Source: Amycolatopsis orientalis DSM 40040 = KCTC 9412
GTDB taxonomy: Bacteria > Actinomycetota > Actinomycetes > Mycobacteriales > Pseudonocardiaceae
Assembly (NCBI RefSeq): GCF_000478275.1
Contig: NZ_ASJB01000069.1
Coordinates: 169,062-233,061, forward strand
Direction of reading: 5' to 3'
Length of the DNA: 64,000 nt
The notes beneath the pieces were generated by a model, which saw nothing but the letters and a program-made list of their open reading frames with translations, searched no databases and had not been told where the DNA came from. Below are positions 33,055 to 41,200 of this stretch, one piece after another. Position 1 is the first letter of the stretch; each line of letters opens with the position of its first letter. A program made the translations under genes and the position numbers.

Positions 33055-33777
33055 ATGGCGCGCCGAGCACCCGGCATCGAGCATTTGGACGAACTCGCCA
33101 CCACGGTGGCCGCGCTGACCAGGACGCTGGAGACCGAATCGGACGAGACAGTGCTCCTGAACGCCGTCTGCGTCACTGCGGTGCGGGCGGTACCGGGCGC
33201 CGACATGGCCAGCATCACCGTGGTCCGCGGGGACAGGCCCGAAACGGCCGCGGGGACGGACCCTCGCGCGTTCGCCGTCGACAGCGTCCAGTACGAGACC
33301 GGCGACGGTCCCTGCCTGCGGGCCGCGCGCACCGGCCGGACCGTCCGGCTCTCCGTGGAGGAGGCCCGTGAGTCCTGGCCGCGTTTCACCGCCTCGGCCG
33401 AAGAAGCGGGTGTCGGCAGCTACCTCTCCACTCCCCTGGACGTCGACGAACAGCTGACCGGGGCCTTGAACCTCTTCGGTCTCGGTACCCACGGCTTCCA
33501 GGACGACGACTCGCATCTGCTCCGGCTCTACACCACTGTCGTCAACTTCGGGCTGCGGAACAGACGCAAGCGCGAGGACGCGCGCACCGTCACCCGGCAA
33601 CTCGAGACCGCCATCCAGAACCGGGCGGTGATCGAACAGGCCAAGGGCATCCTGATGGCCGTCCACCGGATCACCGCGGAAGAGGCATTCCGGCGCCTGA
33701 TCACCGAGTCGCAGCACACCAACACGAAACTCCACGACGTCGCGGCCCGGTTCGTCCGGGACGCCCGGCTTCCCTGA
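33055..33777 (+). CDS. GAF and ANTAR domain signalling protein
   Basis: A 240-residue cytoplasmic regulator. Residues about 15-160 form a GAF sensor domain (GADMASITVVRGDRPETAAG, YETGDGPCLRAARTG, YLSTPL). Residues about 175-235 form an ANTAR RNA-binding domain (RAVIEQAKGILMAVHRITAE then EAFRRLITESQ). ANTAR proteins bind paired hairpins in nascent RNA to prevent termination. No such target hairpin pair is evident next to it. It starts a cluster of three ANTAR-like genes. Confidence 0.9.
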   Translation: MARRAPGIEHLDELATTVAALTRTLETESDETVLLNAVCVTAVRAVPGADMASITVVRGDRPETAAGTDPRAFAVDSVQYETGDGPCLRAARTGRTVRLSVEEARESWPRFTASAEEAGVGSYLSTPLDVDEQLTGALNLFGLGTHGFQDDDSHLLRLYTTVVNFGLRNRRKREDARTVTRQLETAIQNRAVIEQAKGILMAVHRITAEEAFRRLITESQHTNTKLHDVAARFVRDARLP

Positions 33778-33905
33778 GCCCGGCCGAAGGGGTTTGGATC
33801 GCATGCCGAACGGACATCCTGTCAGCCCATTGGCGTGAACCTCATCGCCGCGTCAAGCAGCCGGCGCCGTCGTGACGAGGCACCGGACGTGAGGTGGCGA
33901 TCGGC

Positions 33906-34361
33906 ATGGAAACCTACTTCGGCGAAGCGGCGCTGCTCGGGCTGCATCGCTATGTGCGGCGGGTGAGCCGGGAACTGGGCCTGCACGGCGACGCGTTCTG
34001 CACGCAGGTGGAGCCGATTGCCAGTGCCTACATCGCCCTGGACCGGCGGCTTCCCGGCCGCCCCGATCGGGATGTGGCGCTGGTGTGGAACGAACGGCAC
34101 GGCTGGGCACTGGCCGTCGAGACGAACAGCGGCGAGGACCTCATCGTCGTCGGGTACCTGGGCGACGAGCTGCTGGCGCCGCCGCGGTCGGTGGCCGGAT
34201 TCGCCAGGGAAATGCTCGCGGGTGAACGCGCCCCGCGATTCGTGGACCCGCCGCCGCTCGAGGACGAAGGCGATCTCATGCGCCGGCTCGCCGCCTATCG
34301 CGATCCCGAGGCCGTCCTGGCTTTTTCACCGCGGGCGGAGGACCGTGAGAACGGTGGATGA
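33906..34361 (+). CDS. DUF6292-family protein
   Basis: A 151-residue soluble protein with YIALDRRLPGRPDRDVALVW and GWALAVETN, the conserved core of DUF6292. The family is actinomycete-specific and of unknown function. I prefer the ATG at 33906; a GTG 12 bases earlier is the alternative. Its end overlaps the next small gene by 17 bp. It sits between GAF-ANTAR genes, suggesting a shared signalling role. Confidence 0.75.
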   Translation: METYFGEAALLGLHRYVRRVSRELGLHGDAFCTQVEPIASAYIALDRRLPGRPDRDVALVWNERHGWALAVETNSGEDLIVVGYLGDELLAPPRSVAGFAREMLAGERAPRFVDPPPLEDEGDLMRRLAAYRDPEAVLAFSPRAEDRENGG

Positions 34362-34587
34362 CCCGCACCGGCAGGAAATGGCGAAGGAACTGCTCGAGCG
34401 AGTCCGAACCCGCACCGAAGTGAACCGGGCGATCGGGATCCTCCAGGTCTGGAACGCCTGCGACCGGAGAACGGCGAGCGACGACCTGCGGGACGGCCGG
34501 GAGCACCGGGACGAAGCCCAGCGGATGATCGCCGTCGTCGACGCCGCCGCCGACGGGAGCGCCGATCCGGACACCCGCTGGGACTGA
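34345..34587 (+). CDS. Small ANTAR-like protein without sensor domain
   Basis: An 80-residue protein starting at GTG 34345 inside the end of the DUF6292 gene. The segment RTRTEVNRAIGILQVWNACD followed by RRTASDDLRD resembles the core of an ANTAR domain (xxxxAxGILxxxxxxxxxxAxxxL). The usual third helix is degenerate. It is too short to carry a sensor. Translational coupling to DUF6292 is likely. Confidence 0.55.
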   Translation: MRTVDDPHRQEMAKELLERVRTRTEVNRAIGILQVWNACDRRTASDDLRDGREHRDEAQRMIAVVDAAADGSADPDTRWD

Positions 34588-34699
34588 AACCTCCCCCGGC
34601 CCGAGTTCGCTCGCTGGTGCGACAGCGTGGGCCGGGTGCGCGATGATGGACCCGAGGCAGTGATTACGACCGGGTTCTCATTGACGGAGGTTGCGGGCG

Positions 34700-35422
34700 G
34701 TGGACGGTCGGCGCCGGGAACGGCTGTGGCGGCTCGTCACCGAACGCGTCTCGGAGCGGGACTCCGGAATCGGCTGGGTCGGTGTGGTCTGCGCGGTCGC
34801 CGTCGAGGTACTCGACATCGACGGTTCCGCGATCTCCCTGCGCGTGCGGGACCACGACCAGGAGCTGATAGCCGCGGACGGGGACTGGGCGATCTCGCTG
34901 GAGGAACTGCAGTACACCGTCGGTGAAGGTCCCGGCGTGGAAGCCTTCGCCTCCGGCGGTCCCGTACTGGTCAGCGACCTCACGCTCGACGAACAACGCT
35001 GGCCGGGCTTCGCGGACGCCGCCGCCGGGCAAGGACTCGGCGCGATATTCGCCTTCCCGTTGCAGATCGGCGCGATCCTGCTGGGCACACTGGACCTCTA
35101 TCGCCGCGCGGCGGGTCCGCTGTCGCCGGAGGAACTGAGCGACGGCCTCGCGCTGGCGGATCTGGCCACCACGGCCCTGCTGACCGACAGCACCGGCGAG
35201 GGCGGGCAGAACGCGCTGTGGGCACGCCCCGACGTCGTCGGCTATTACGACGACGTCAACGTGGCGACGGGGATGCTCGCCACCGAACTGAAGATCAGCC
35301 TCGAAGACGCGCTGCTCCGGCTGCGTGCCCATGCCTTCAGCCATCAGCGGCCGGTGACCGAGGTCGCCAAGGCGGTACTCGACCGGCAACTGCGATTCGA
35401 CTCTCCCCAGGAGCCTTCGTGA
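34700..35422 (+). CDS. GAF and ANTAR-like signalling protein
   Basis: A 240-residue regulator with an N-terminal GAF domain (VLDIDGSAISLRV, YTVGEGPGVEAFASGGPVLV, FPLQIGAILLGTLDLY) and a C-terminal ANTAR-like region (VATGMLATELKISLEDALLR then LRAHAFSHQRPVTEVAKAV). The GTG at 34700 has GGAGG nine bases upstream. Its TGA stop is part of palindrome copy E. It is a diverged paralogue of the gene at 33055. Confidence 0.85.
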   Translation: MDGRRRERLWRLVTERVSERDSGIGWVGVVCAVAVEVLDIDGSAISLRVRDHDQELIAADGDWAISLEELQYTVGEGPGVEAFASGGPVLVSDLTLDEQRWPGFADAAAGQGLGAIFAFPLQIGAILLGTLDLYRRAAGPLSPEELSDGLALADLATTALLTDSTGEGGQNALWARPDVVGYYDDVNVATGMLATELKISLEDALLRLRAHAFSHQRPVTEVAKAVLDRQLRFDSPQEPS

Positions 35423-35460
35423 GTGGTGATGACGGTTAGAACCGTCATTACCACTCACGA
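35417..35460. repeat. 44-bp dispersed palindrome, copy E
   Basis: The common form with one arm change (GTGATGACGG against CATTACC). Bases 35420-35422 are the TGA stop of the GAF-ANTAR gene on the plus strand. The convergent fumarylacetoacetase gene ends 15 bp further on. Confidence 0.92.
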
Positions 35461-35474
35461 GGGCAGGCAGGGTC

Positions 35475-36650
35475 TCAGCTCGCCGGCAGCACCCGGCCAC
35501 GCACCTCGCCGAACCCGATCCGCGCGCCGTCCGCGCCCGGTGCGGAGCCGGTGATCACGACCTCGTCGCCGTCCAGCAGGAACGTGCGCTCCTCGCCCTT
35601 GACCGTGAGCGGTTCCTTGCCACCCCAGGACAATTCGAGGAACGCGCCGCGCTGATGCTTCTCCGGACCGGAGATCGTCCCGGAGCCGTACAGATCTCCC
35701 GTACGCGACGACGCGCCGTTGACCGTCAGATGGGCCAGCATCTGGGCGGGCGACCAGTACATCTCGCGGAACGGCGGGCGGGCGACCTCTTCACCGTTCC
35801 ATTCGACGACCAGGTCGATGTCGAGGCCCCACGGGGCACTCTCCCGCAGATACGGCAGCGGCTCCGGATCCGTCTGGCCGGGCAGCGGGATCCGGGCGGC
35901 TTCGAGGGCCAGGATCGGTACCACCCAAGGGGAAATGGAGGTCGCGAAGCTCTTGCCCAGATGCGGGCCGAGCGGAACGTATTCCCACGCCTGGATGTCG
36001 CGGGCCGACCAGTCGTTGAGCAGGACCGCGCCGAAAACGTGACGGGGGAAGGCATCCGGGGAGATCGGGGTGTTCCGCGGCGTTCCCGCGCCGACGATGA
36101 ACCCCAGCTCCGCTTCGATGTCCAGGCGGGCACTCGGCCCGAACACCGGCGCCGGGTCGGCCGGGGCCTTGCGCTGACCGCTCGGGCGCACGATGTCCGT
36201 ACCGGAGACCAGGACCGTGCCGGAGCGGCCGTGGTAGCCGACCGGGAGGTGTTTCCAGTTGGGCAGCAACGGTTCCGCGTCGGGGCGGAACAGCCTGCCG
36301 ACGTTCGAGGCGTGGTGCTCGGAGGCGTAGAAGTCGACGTAGTCCGCGACCTCGATCGGCAGGTGCAGGGTCACCTGGGCGACGGGATGCACCGCGCTGT
36401 CAGGGATTTCGCCGGAGACCAGCTCGCGGATCCGCTCCCGGACGGCCACCCAGCGGTCGTATCCCTGCGCCATGAACGGGTTCAACGACGGCGCGGCGAA
36501 CACGTCGTCGCCGAGTGCGGCGGCCAGATCGACGACCGAGTCCCCGACGCGGACGCCGACGCGCGGCGAGTCGCCGTCGACGGAGAAGACGCCGTAGGGC
36601 AGGTTGCCGAGGCCGAACAGGGATCCGGCGGGGATGTCGATCGTGGTCAT
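35475..36650 (-). CDS. fahA: Fumarylacetoacetase
   Basis: A 391-residue cytoplasmic metal-dependent hydrolase splitting fumarylacetoacetate to fumarate and acetoacetate, the last step of tyrosine/homogentisate breakdown. Family motifs present: DFYASEHHASNVG (catalytic His region), LPVGYHGRSGTVLVSG, DIEAELGFIVG and LLNDWSARDIQAWEYVPLGP. Length fits actinobacterial FahA. The ATG at 36650 overlaps the stop of the upstream gene (ATGA), so the two are coupled. No homogentisate dioxygenase is in the window. It ends at palindrome E. Confidence 0.95.
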   Translation of the reverse strand: MTTIDIPAGSLFGLGNLPYGVFSVDGDSPRVGVRVGDSVVDLAAALGDDVFAAPSLNPFMAQGYDRWVAVRERIRELVSGEIPDSAVHPVAQVTLHLPIEVADYVDFYASEHHASNVGRLFRPDAEPLLPNWKHLPVGYHGRSGTVLVSGTDIVRPSGQRKAPADPAPVFGPSARLDIEAELGFIVGAGTPRNTPISPDAFPRHVFGAVLLNDWSARDIQAWEYVPLGPHLGKSFATSISPWVVPILALEAARIPLPGQTDPEPLPYLRESAPWGLDIDLVVEWNGEEVARPPFREMYWSPAQMLAHLTVNGASSRTGDLYGSGTISGPEKHQRGAFLELSWGGKEPLTVKGEERTFLLDGDEVVITGSAPGADGARIGFGEVRGRVLPAS

Positions 36651-37492
36651 GCCTCTCCTCGGGGCGTTTCGAGCAGGCCGAGGCCGGCCAGCTCGGTCAG
36701 GGGGTCGGTGATACTGCAGGTGCCGAACGAGGTGAAGCCCACACGGGCGGCGGCGACGCGCTCCGCGTCCAGTGCCCGCACCCGCCCGGCGACGACCGCG
36801 CCGTCCCGTTCCGCGAGCAGGGTTTCGGGGTCACCGTCGGCGTGGAGGACGGCGTCGGTGGCGAGCAGCAGGTTCAGGAACCCGTGCTGTTCGAAGCCGG
36901 TGTCCGGATCGGTGTTGCGCAGCGCGTGGTGGAGCCCGGCGGTGGCCTTGAACGGCACGCCCGCCCCGACCGCCGCCCGGACCGCGGCGGCGAGTTCGGC
37001 TTCGTCGGGGTACAGCTCGGCCCGGACGCCGCCGGTGCGGAACTTCGCGCGGTGGCCGGTGCCGGAAAGGGCGGTCAGCAACGGGATCCGCCGCTCGTCA
37101 CGCGGGATCTCGACGAACACCGGCGCGGTGGCGGCGGAAATCGCGGCGAGCACCTCGTCCGGCGTCATTCCCGCCGGGACGGCGATCTCCAGGGCTTCGA
37201 GTTCCACCGGCAGTGCGGCGACGGCCTTGAGCACACCTTCGAGCTGCTCGGGACCGCCTGGCAGGGTCACCGCGATCGGCAGCGGCGCGGCACGTTCACC
37301 CAGTACGCCGGCGAGGTGGTCGAGCGCGGTGGCGGCGACCACCAGGGGTCCGACGAGGCCGGAGTACCACGCGGAGACGTGCTCGTCGTGCGCCGCGACG
37401 GCGTCCGGCAGCGGCGCCGAACCCGGGGGGAACACGGCAGCGTCGTCGCACAGCCCCGCGAAAAGCGGGGGAATCCGTCCGCGGTCCGCCAT
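36647..37492 (-). CDS. Conserved hypothetical protein coupled to fumarylacetoacetase
   Basis: A 281-residue soluble protein beginning RIPPLFAGLCDDAAVFPPGS, with FVEIPRDERR, AKFRTGGVRAELYPDEAELA, VPFKATAGLHHALRN and HGFLNLLLA. The repeated strand-helix pattern suggests a barrel-like enzyme, but I recognise no named family. ATGA overlap with fahA points to a role in the same pathway, possibly processing an aromatic intermediate; that is inference from operon structure only. Confidence 0.75.
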   Translation of the reverse strand: MADRGRIPPLFAGLCDDAAVFPPGSAPLPDAVAAHDEHVSAWYSGLVGPLVVAATALDHLAGVLGERAAPLPIAVTLPGGPEQLEGVLKAVAALPVELEALEIAVPAGMTPDEVLAAISAATAPVFVEIPRDERRIPLLTALSGTGHRAKFRTGGVRAELYPDEAELAAAVRAAVGAGVPFKATAGLHHALRNTDPDTGFEQHGFLNLLLATDAVLHADGDPETLLAERDGAVVAGRVRALDAERVAAARVGFTSFGTCSITDPLTELAGLGLLETPRGEA

Positions 37493-37512
37493 AGCCGGCC
37501 TCCTCGCCGATT

Positions 37513-37530
37513 TAGTTCATACTTTTACTA
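37513..37530. promoter_or_regulatory. Imperfect dyad upstream of the fahA operon
   Basis: TAGT-N10-ACTA with an AT-rich interior lies 20 bp upstream of the operon start, in otherwise GC-rich DNA. It may be promoter and/or a MarR site. Weak evidence. Confidence 0.3.
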
Positions 37531-37596
37531 CCTGACCGGCAGCGTAGTCCGCTCGTCCGGGCGACGGGAAGGGCTGCCGCTTCGCGAGACCGGAAC

Positions 37597-38130
37597 CTAA
37601 CGACGGCTGCGGGTGCCGAACTCTTCGCGGCTGGTGATCAGCTTGCCCAGGAGCATCACGAGGATGCGCTGTTCGGTCTCGGTCAGCGCGTTCGTCCAGC
37701 CGAATTCGCGCTCGTTGTGTTCGCGGAAGACCGAGACCATCTCTTCGCGGCCCGCGTCGGTGAGCGACAGCTGCACCGAACGGCCGTCGCGCTCGTCCGG
37801 GACGCGGTCGAGCAGTCCGTCCGCGACCAGCGACTTGACCAGATTCGACACCGCGGCCCGGCTCATCCCGGTCAGCCGGGCGGTGCTCGTCGGTTCGAGC
37901 GGCCCGGCGAGCCAGACGACGAACAGCAGCCGGAACGCCGACCACGACCGGCCGCGTGGCCGGTGCACGGCGGCTTCGAGGTCGTAGGTCACCAGGTCCG
38001 AGGCGCGGTTGAGGGTCAGCAGCACCTCTGTCGCCAGCTGGTGGCGGAAGCCGTACTCCTGCGCGAGACGCCGGTTCGCCAGCGCCACGAACGACCAGAA
38101 GTCCAGTCCGGCCGCGTCCACGTCTTCCAT
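37597..38130 (-). CDS. MarR-family transcriptional regulator
   Basis: A 177-residue winged-helix regulator with PTSTARLTGMSRAAVSNLVK then SLVADGLLDRVPDERDGRSV, the MarR recognition helix and wing. It lies 104 bp upstream of the fahA operon on the same strand and probably controls it in response to an aromatic intermediate, as MarR proteins commonly do. An inverted repeat precedes its own gene. Confidence 0.9.
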   Translation of the reverse strand: MEDVDAAGLDFWSFVALANRRLAQEYGFRHQLATEVLLTLNRASDLVTYDLEAAVHRPRGRSWSAFRLLFVVWLAGPLEPTSTARLTGMSRAAVSNLVKSLVADGLLDRVPDERDGRSVQLSLTDAGREEMVSVFREHNEREFGWTNALTETEQRILVMLLGKLITSREEFGTRSRR

Positions 38131-38162
38131 CGCCGAACCCTAGCCCGGCCCGCGAAAGTGGT

Positions 38163-38181
38163 CAAAGTCGAAACTACTTTG
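38163..38181. promoter_or_regulatory. Inverted repeat upstream of the MarR gene, candidate operator
   Basis: CAAAGT-N7-ACTTTG is a perfect dyad 32 bp before the MarR start in AT-richer sequence, consistent with autoregulation. Confidence 0.5.
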
Positions 38182-38201
38182 CCTGGCCTCCCCTTACCGC
38201 C

Positions 38202-38245
38202 TCGTGAGTGGTAACAACGGTTAGAACCGTCATCACCGCTCACGA
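38202..38245. repeat. 44-bp dispersed palindrome, copy F (diverged)
   Basis: Left arm TCGTGAGTGGTAACAACGGT, right arm carrying CATCACCGCTCACGA. Several changes break the stem in the middle, so this is the most decayed copy. It starts the run of four hairpins at 38.2-38.5 kb. Confidence 0.85.
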
Positions 38246-38284
38246 GCCTTGACCAGCCCCTCATCAGCGTCTCGAGCCCCCGCC

Positions 38285-38341
38285 AGTACATGAAGGCCCC
38301 CTTCCTTGCGCCTAGCGCAAGGAAGGGGGCCTTCATGTACT
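38285..38341. terminator. GAAGG-family perfect hairpin
   Basis: AGTACATGAAGGCCCCCTTC is the start of a 57-nt palindrome completed by its complement, with GCGC-CTA-GCGC at the top. It is not adjacent to any gene end, since the nearest genes both start on either side. Confidence 0.7.
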
Positions 38342-38350
38342 GGGGAAGGT

Positions 38351-38397
38351 GTGAAGGTCGAGTTTCCTCGGCTGAGCCGAGGGAAGGGGACCTTCAC
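38351..38397. terminator. GAAGG-family hairpin
   Basis: Outer arms GTGAAGGTC/GACCTTCAC and inner CCTCGGCT/AGCCGAGG form a stem 10 bp after the previous palindrome. It has two internal mismatches. Confidence 0.65.
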
Positions 38398-38464
38398 GCC
38401 CACCTGTTGTGGCTGCCGGTTCCTGTGTGCCACCTGTGGCGATTATCGATTCCCGGGTCAGGGG

Positions 38465-38508
38465 TCGTGAGTGGTAATGACGGTTCTAACCGTCATTACC
38501 ACTCACGA
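38465..38508. repeat. 44-bp dispersed palindrome, copy G (perfect)
   Basis: Perfect 21-bp arms around a CT centre. It lies 87 bp before the DUF1989 gene start, in an upstream rather than downstream position, which is unusual for the family. Confidence 0.92.
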
Positions 38509-38595
38509 GGGCAGTGGAGGTGTCTACAGTCGGGCACTAAATCCGTGGAGGTTCCTCCATGGCGAGCCGTCCCCCATCACCGGTTTGCTGGAGGC

Positions 38596-39210
38596 ATGAG
38601 CAGAACGGAAGTTCCACCGGGGACCGCGAGGGCCGTCCGGGTGCGGTCGGGAGACCTGGTCCGCGTGATCGACGTCGACGGAGGCCAGGTCGGCGACGTC
38701 TTCGCCTTCACCGACGGCGGGACCGAACTGGCCGAGCACCACAGCGCCGCGCACACCCGCGCCGCGAACGACAGGCTGTTCCCCGCCATCGGCGAGTCCT
38801 TCGTGACCGACCGCCGCCGCCCCATCCTGACCCTGGTCGAAGACACCTCGCCCGGCGAGCACGACATGCTCGTCCCGGCTTGCGACCCGGCCCGGTACGC
38901 CGCGCTGGGGGCTCCCGGTCACCGCTCCTGCGCGGTGAACCTCACTGAGGCGCTGGACGAGATCGGCCTGTCCTTCACGGGCGCCGTTCCCCAGCCGATC
39001 AACGTGTTCATGCGCGTCCCGGTAAGCGAAGACGGCCGCCTGAGCAGGCTCACCGCGTCGTCGCGACCCGGCGACGCGGTGACGCTACGGGCCGAACTCG
39101 ACTGCGTCGTCGTGCTCTCCGCCTGCCCGCAGGACCTCGTCCGGATCAGCGCGGGCCGTCTCTCCCCGCTCGCCATCGAAACCGTCCACAATGGAGGAAC
39201 CCGATCATGA
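38596..39210 (+). CDS. DUF1989 (urea carboxylase-associated) family protein
   Basis: A 204-residue soluble protein. Conserved family pieces are GDLVRVIDVDGGQVGDVFAF, HHSAAHTRAANDRLFP, HDMLVPACDPARY, SCAVNLTEAL and PQPINVFM. DUF1989 proteins are found with urea carboxylase and amino-acid or purine nitrogen genes, and some act in guanidine or urea metabolism; the precise activity here is unknown. The ATG at 38596 has GGAGG upstream. Its stop overlaps the OYE start (ATGA), beginning a three-gene coupled operon. Confidence 0.87.
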   Translation: MSRTEVPPGTARAVRVRSGDLVRVIDVDGGQVGDVFAFTDGGTELAEHHSAAHTRAANDRLFPAIGESFVTDRRRPILTLVEDTSPGEHDMLVPACDPARYAALGAPGHRSCAVNLTEALDEIGLSFTGAVPQPINVFMRVPVSEDGRLSRLTASSRPGDAVTLRAELDCVVVLSACPQDLVRISAGRLSPLAIETVHNGGTRS

Positions 39211-40334
39211 CCACCACCGTCGACCACGCCCACCCCGCGCTGGCGCCGATCACCCTCGGCGGTCTCGCGCTGCGCAATCGCTACGCCGTCGCGCCCATGT
39301 CCCGCGTCTCGGCGCGGCCGGACGGCACCCCCACCGGCGAGATGGCCGACTACTACGCCGAATTCGCCCGCGGCGGGTTCGGGCTGGTGTTCGGCGAGGG
39401 CACCTATCCCGACACCGCCACCAGCCAGGGTTACCTCTACCAACCGGGCCTCGCGAACGACGAACATGTCGCGGGCTGGCGGGTGGTCACCGCCGGAGTT
39501 CGCGCGGCGGGCGGGCGGATGATCGCCCAGCTCATGCACGCTGGGGCGATCTCTCAGGGGAATCCGCACCGGGAACACACCGTCGGACCGTCGGCCGTCA
39601 AACCCCTCGGGGAGATGATGCGCGCGTACGGCGGCTCCGGGCCCTGGCCCGTGCCCCGGGAGCTGACCGCGGCCGAGATCGACGACGTAGTCGAGGGCTT
39701 CGCCGCCGCGGCCGAGCGCGCCCGCCGGGCCGGGTTCGACGGCGTCGAGGTGCACGCGGCGAACGGCTACCTGCTCGACCAGTTCCTCACCGACTACACC
39801 AACCAGCGCACCGACTCCTACGGCGGACCGGTCGCCAACCGGATCCGGCTGACCGCCAGGGTCGTCTCCGCCGTCGCCAAGGCCGTACCGGATCTGCTGA
39901 CCGGCGTCCGGCTGTCGCAGACCAAGGTCAACGACTTCGCCTACCGCTGGCCCGGCGGCCGCGCCGACGCCGAGGTGATCTTCGCCGCCGTCGCCGAAGC
40001 GGGCGCGGACTTCCTGCACATCGCCAGCGAGGGCCGGAACTGGCTGGAGACCGCGAAACTGGCCGACGGCGGCACCATCACCGCCCTCGCCAGGAAGGTC
40101 ACCGGGCTGCCGGTGATCGCCAACGGCGGGATGCACGACCTCGCCCAGGCACACGAGGTGCTCACCGGCGGGCACGCCGACCTGCTCTCCCTCGGGCACG
40201 GCGCGCTGGCCAACCCGGATCTGCCCGCCCGCGTCGCGGCGGCGGAACCGCTCGCCGAATTCGACCGGGCGATGGTCACCCCGGCGGTCACGGTGGCGAA
40301 CGCGCGCCGGTGGCGGGAGAGTCGGCAGGCGTGA
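39207..40334 (+). CDS. Old-yellow-enzyme-type NADH:flavin oxidoreductase
   Basis: A 375-residue FMN-binding TIM barrel. It opens PITLGGLALRNRYAVAPMSR, then FGLVFGEGT, QLMHAGAIS, VHAANGYLLDQFLTDYTNQR TDSYGG, and ends with LPVIANGG and SLGHGALANP. The class reduces activated C=C bonds. ATGA and GTGA overlaps tie it to DUF1989 upstream and the deacetylase downstream, so its substrate is probably a nitrogen-containing or unsaturated metabolite of that pathway. Confidence 0.9.
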   Translation: MTTTVDHAHPALAPITLGGLALRNRYAVAPMSRVSARPDGTPTGEMADYYAEFARGGFGLVFGEGTYPDTATSQGYLYQPGLANDEHVAGWRVVTAGVRAAGGRMIAQLMHAGAISQGNPHREHTVGPSAVKPLGEMMRAYGGSGPWPVPRELTAAEIDDVVEGFAAAAERARRAGFDGVEVHAANGYLLDQFLTDYTNQRTDSYGGPVANRIRLTARVVSAVAKAVPDLLTGVRLSQTKVNDFAYRWPGGRADAEVIFAAVAEAGADFLHIASEGRNWLETAKLADGGTITALARKVTGLPVIANGGMHDLAQAHEVLTGGHADLLSLGHGALANPDLPARVAAAEPLAEFDRAMVTPAVTVANARRWRESRQA

Positions 40335-41200
40335 CGGAAACAAGCTGGCACGGCGGCGCGGCCGCGGTGGCGACCCTGACCTTCGACGTGGACGCGGAAT
40401 CCCCGATCCTCGCGCGAGGACGGGGCTACGCCGATCATCTGTCGACCATGTCGCATCAGGCGTACGGCCCCAGGGTCGGGGTGCCGCGCATCCTCGACCT
40501 CCTCGGTGAACTGGACGTGCCGGCGACGTTCTTCGTGCCGGGCTGGGTCGCCGAGCAGCGGCCCGGCCTGGCGGCCGCGATCGTCGAACGCGGGCACGAG
40601 GTGGCCCATCACTCCTACAGCCACCGCCCGCCGACCACGATGACCGCCGCCGAACAGCGGGCCGATTTCGAACGCGGCATGGCGGTCTTCGCGAGCCAGG
40701 GCATCGAGATCAGCGGGCATCGCGCGGCGGGCTGGGAGTCCACTTGGGACACTCCGGACCTGGTGGCCGAATACGGCTTGAGCTACGACTCGTCGCTGAT
40801 GGCCGACGACCGCCCCTACCTGATCGAAACCGGCGCGGGCCGGATCGCCGAACTGCCGGTGCACTGGTCGCTCGACGACTGGGAGCAGTACGCGTTCCTG
40901 CCCGCGCCCCAGATCGGTTCGGTGATCACCTCGCCGGTGCGGGTGCTGGAGATGTGGCGCGCGGAGCTGGACGCGATGCGCCGTCACCGGTGCCTGTTCA
41001 ACCTGTGCCTGCACCCGTTCCTGTCGGGCAGGCCGGGACGGCTGGCCGCCGTACGGGCACTGATCGAGTTCGGGCTCGGCGTCGGCGACGTCCGGTTCGC
41101 CCGGTGCCGGGACGTGGCGGCCGCGGCGCTGGCCGATCCGGCACTGCCTGCCGAACCCTTGCGGCGCCTGGAAGTCGACCCGGCGGTCTACCCGGACTGA
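40331..41200 (+). CDS. Polysaccharide deacetylase-fold (PuuE-like) hydrolase
   Basis: A 289-residue NodB-fold protein. Motif 1 is LTFDVDAE and motif 2 HEVAHHSYSH (metal His pair). The layout, including FFVPGWVAE and GHRAAGWES, is that of the PuuE-like subgroup, which includes metal-independent allantoinase. Given DUF1989 in the same operon and a PucR regulator next door, an amide or ureide hydrolase is more likely than a cell-wall deacetylase; this is inference. GTG 40331 overlaps the OYE stop. Its end overlaps the convergent PucR gene by 13 bp. Confidence 0.82.
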   Translation: MTETSWHGGAAAVATLTFDVDAESPILARGRGYADHLSTMSHQAYGPRVGVPRILDLLGELDVPATFFVPGWVAEQRPGLAAAIVERGHEVAHHSYSHRPPTTMTAAEQRADFERGMAVFASQGIEISGHRAAGWESTWDTPDLVAEYGLSYDSSLMADDRPYLIETGAGRIAELPVHWSLDDWEQYAFLPAPQIGSVITSPVRVLEMWRAELDAMRRHRCLFNLCLHPFLSGRPGRLAAVRALIEFGLGVGDVRFARCRDVAAAALADPALPAEPLRRLEVDPAVYPD

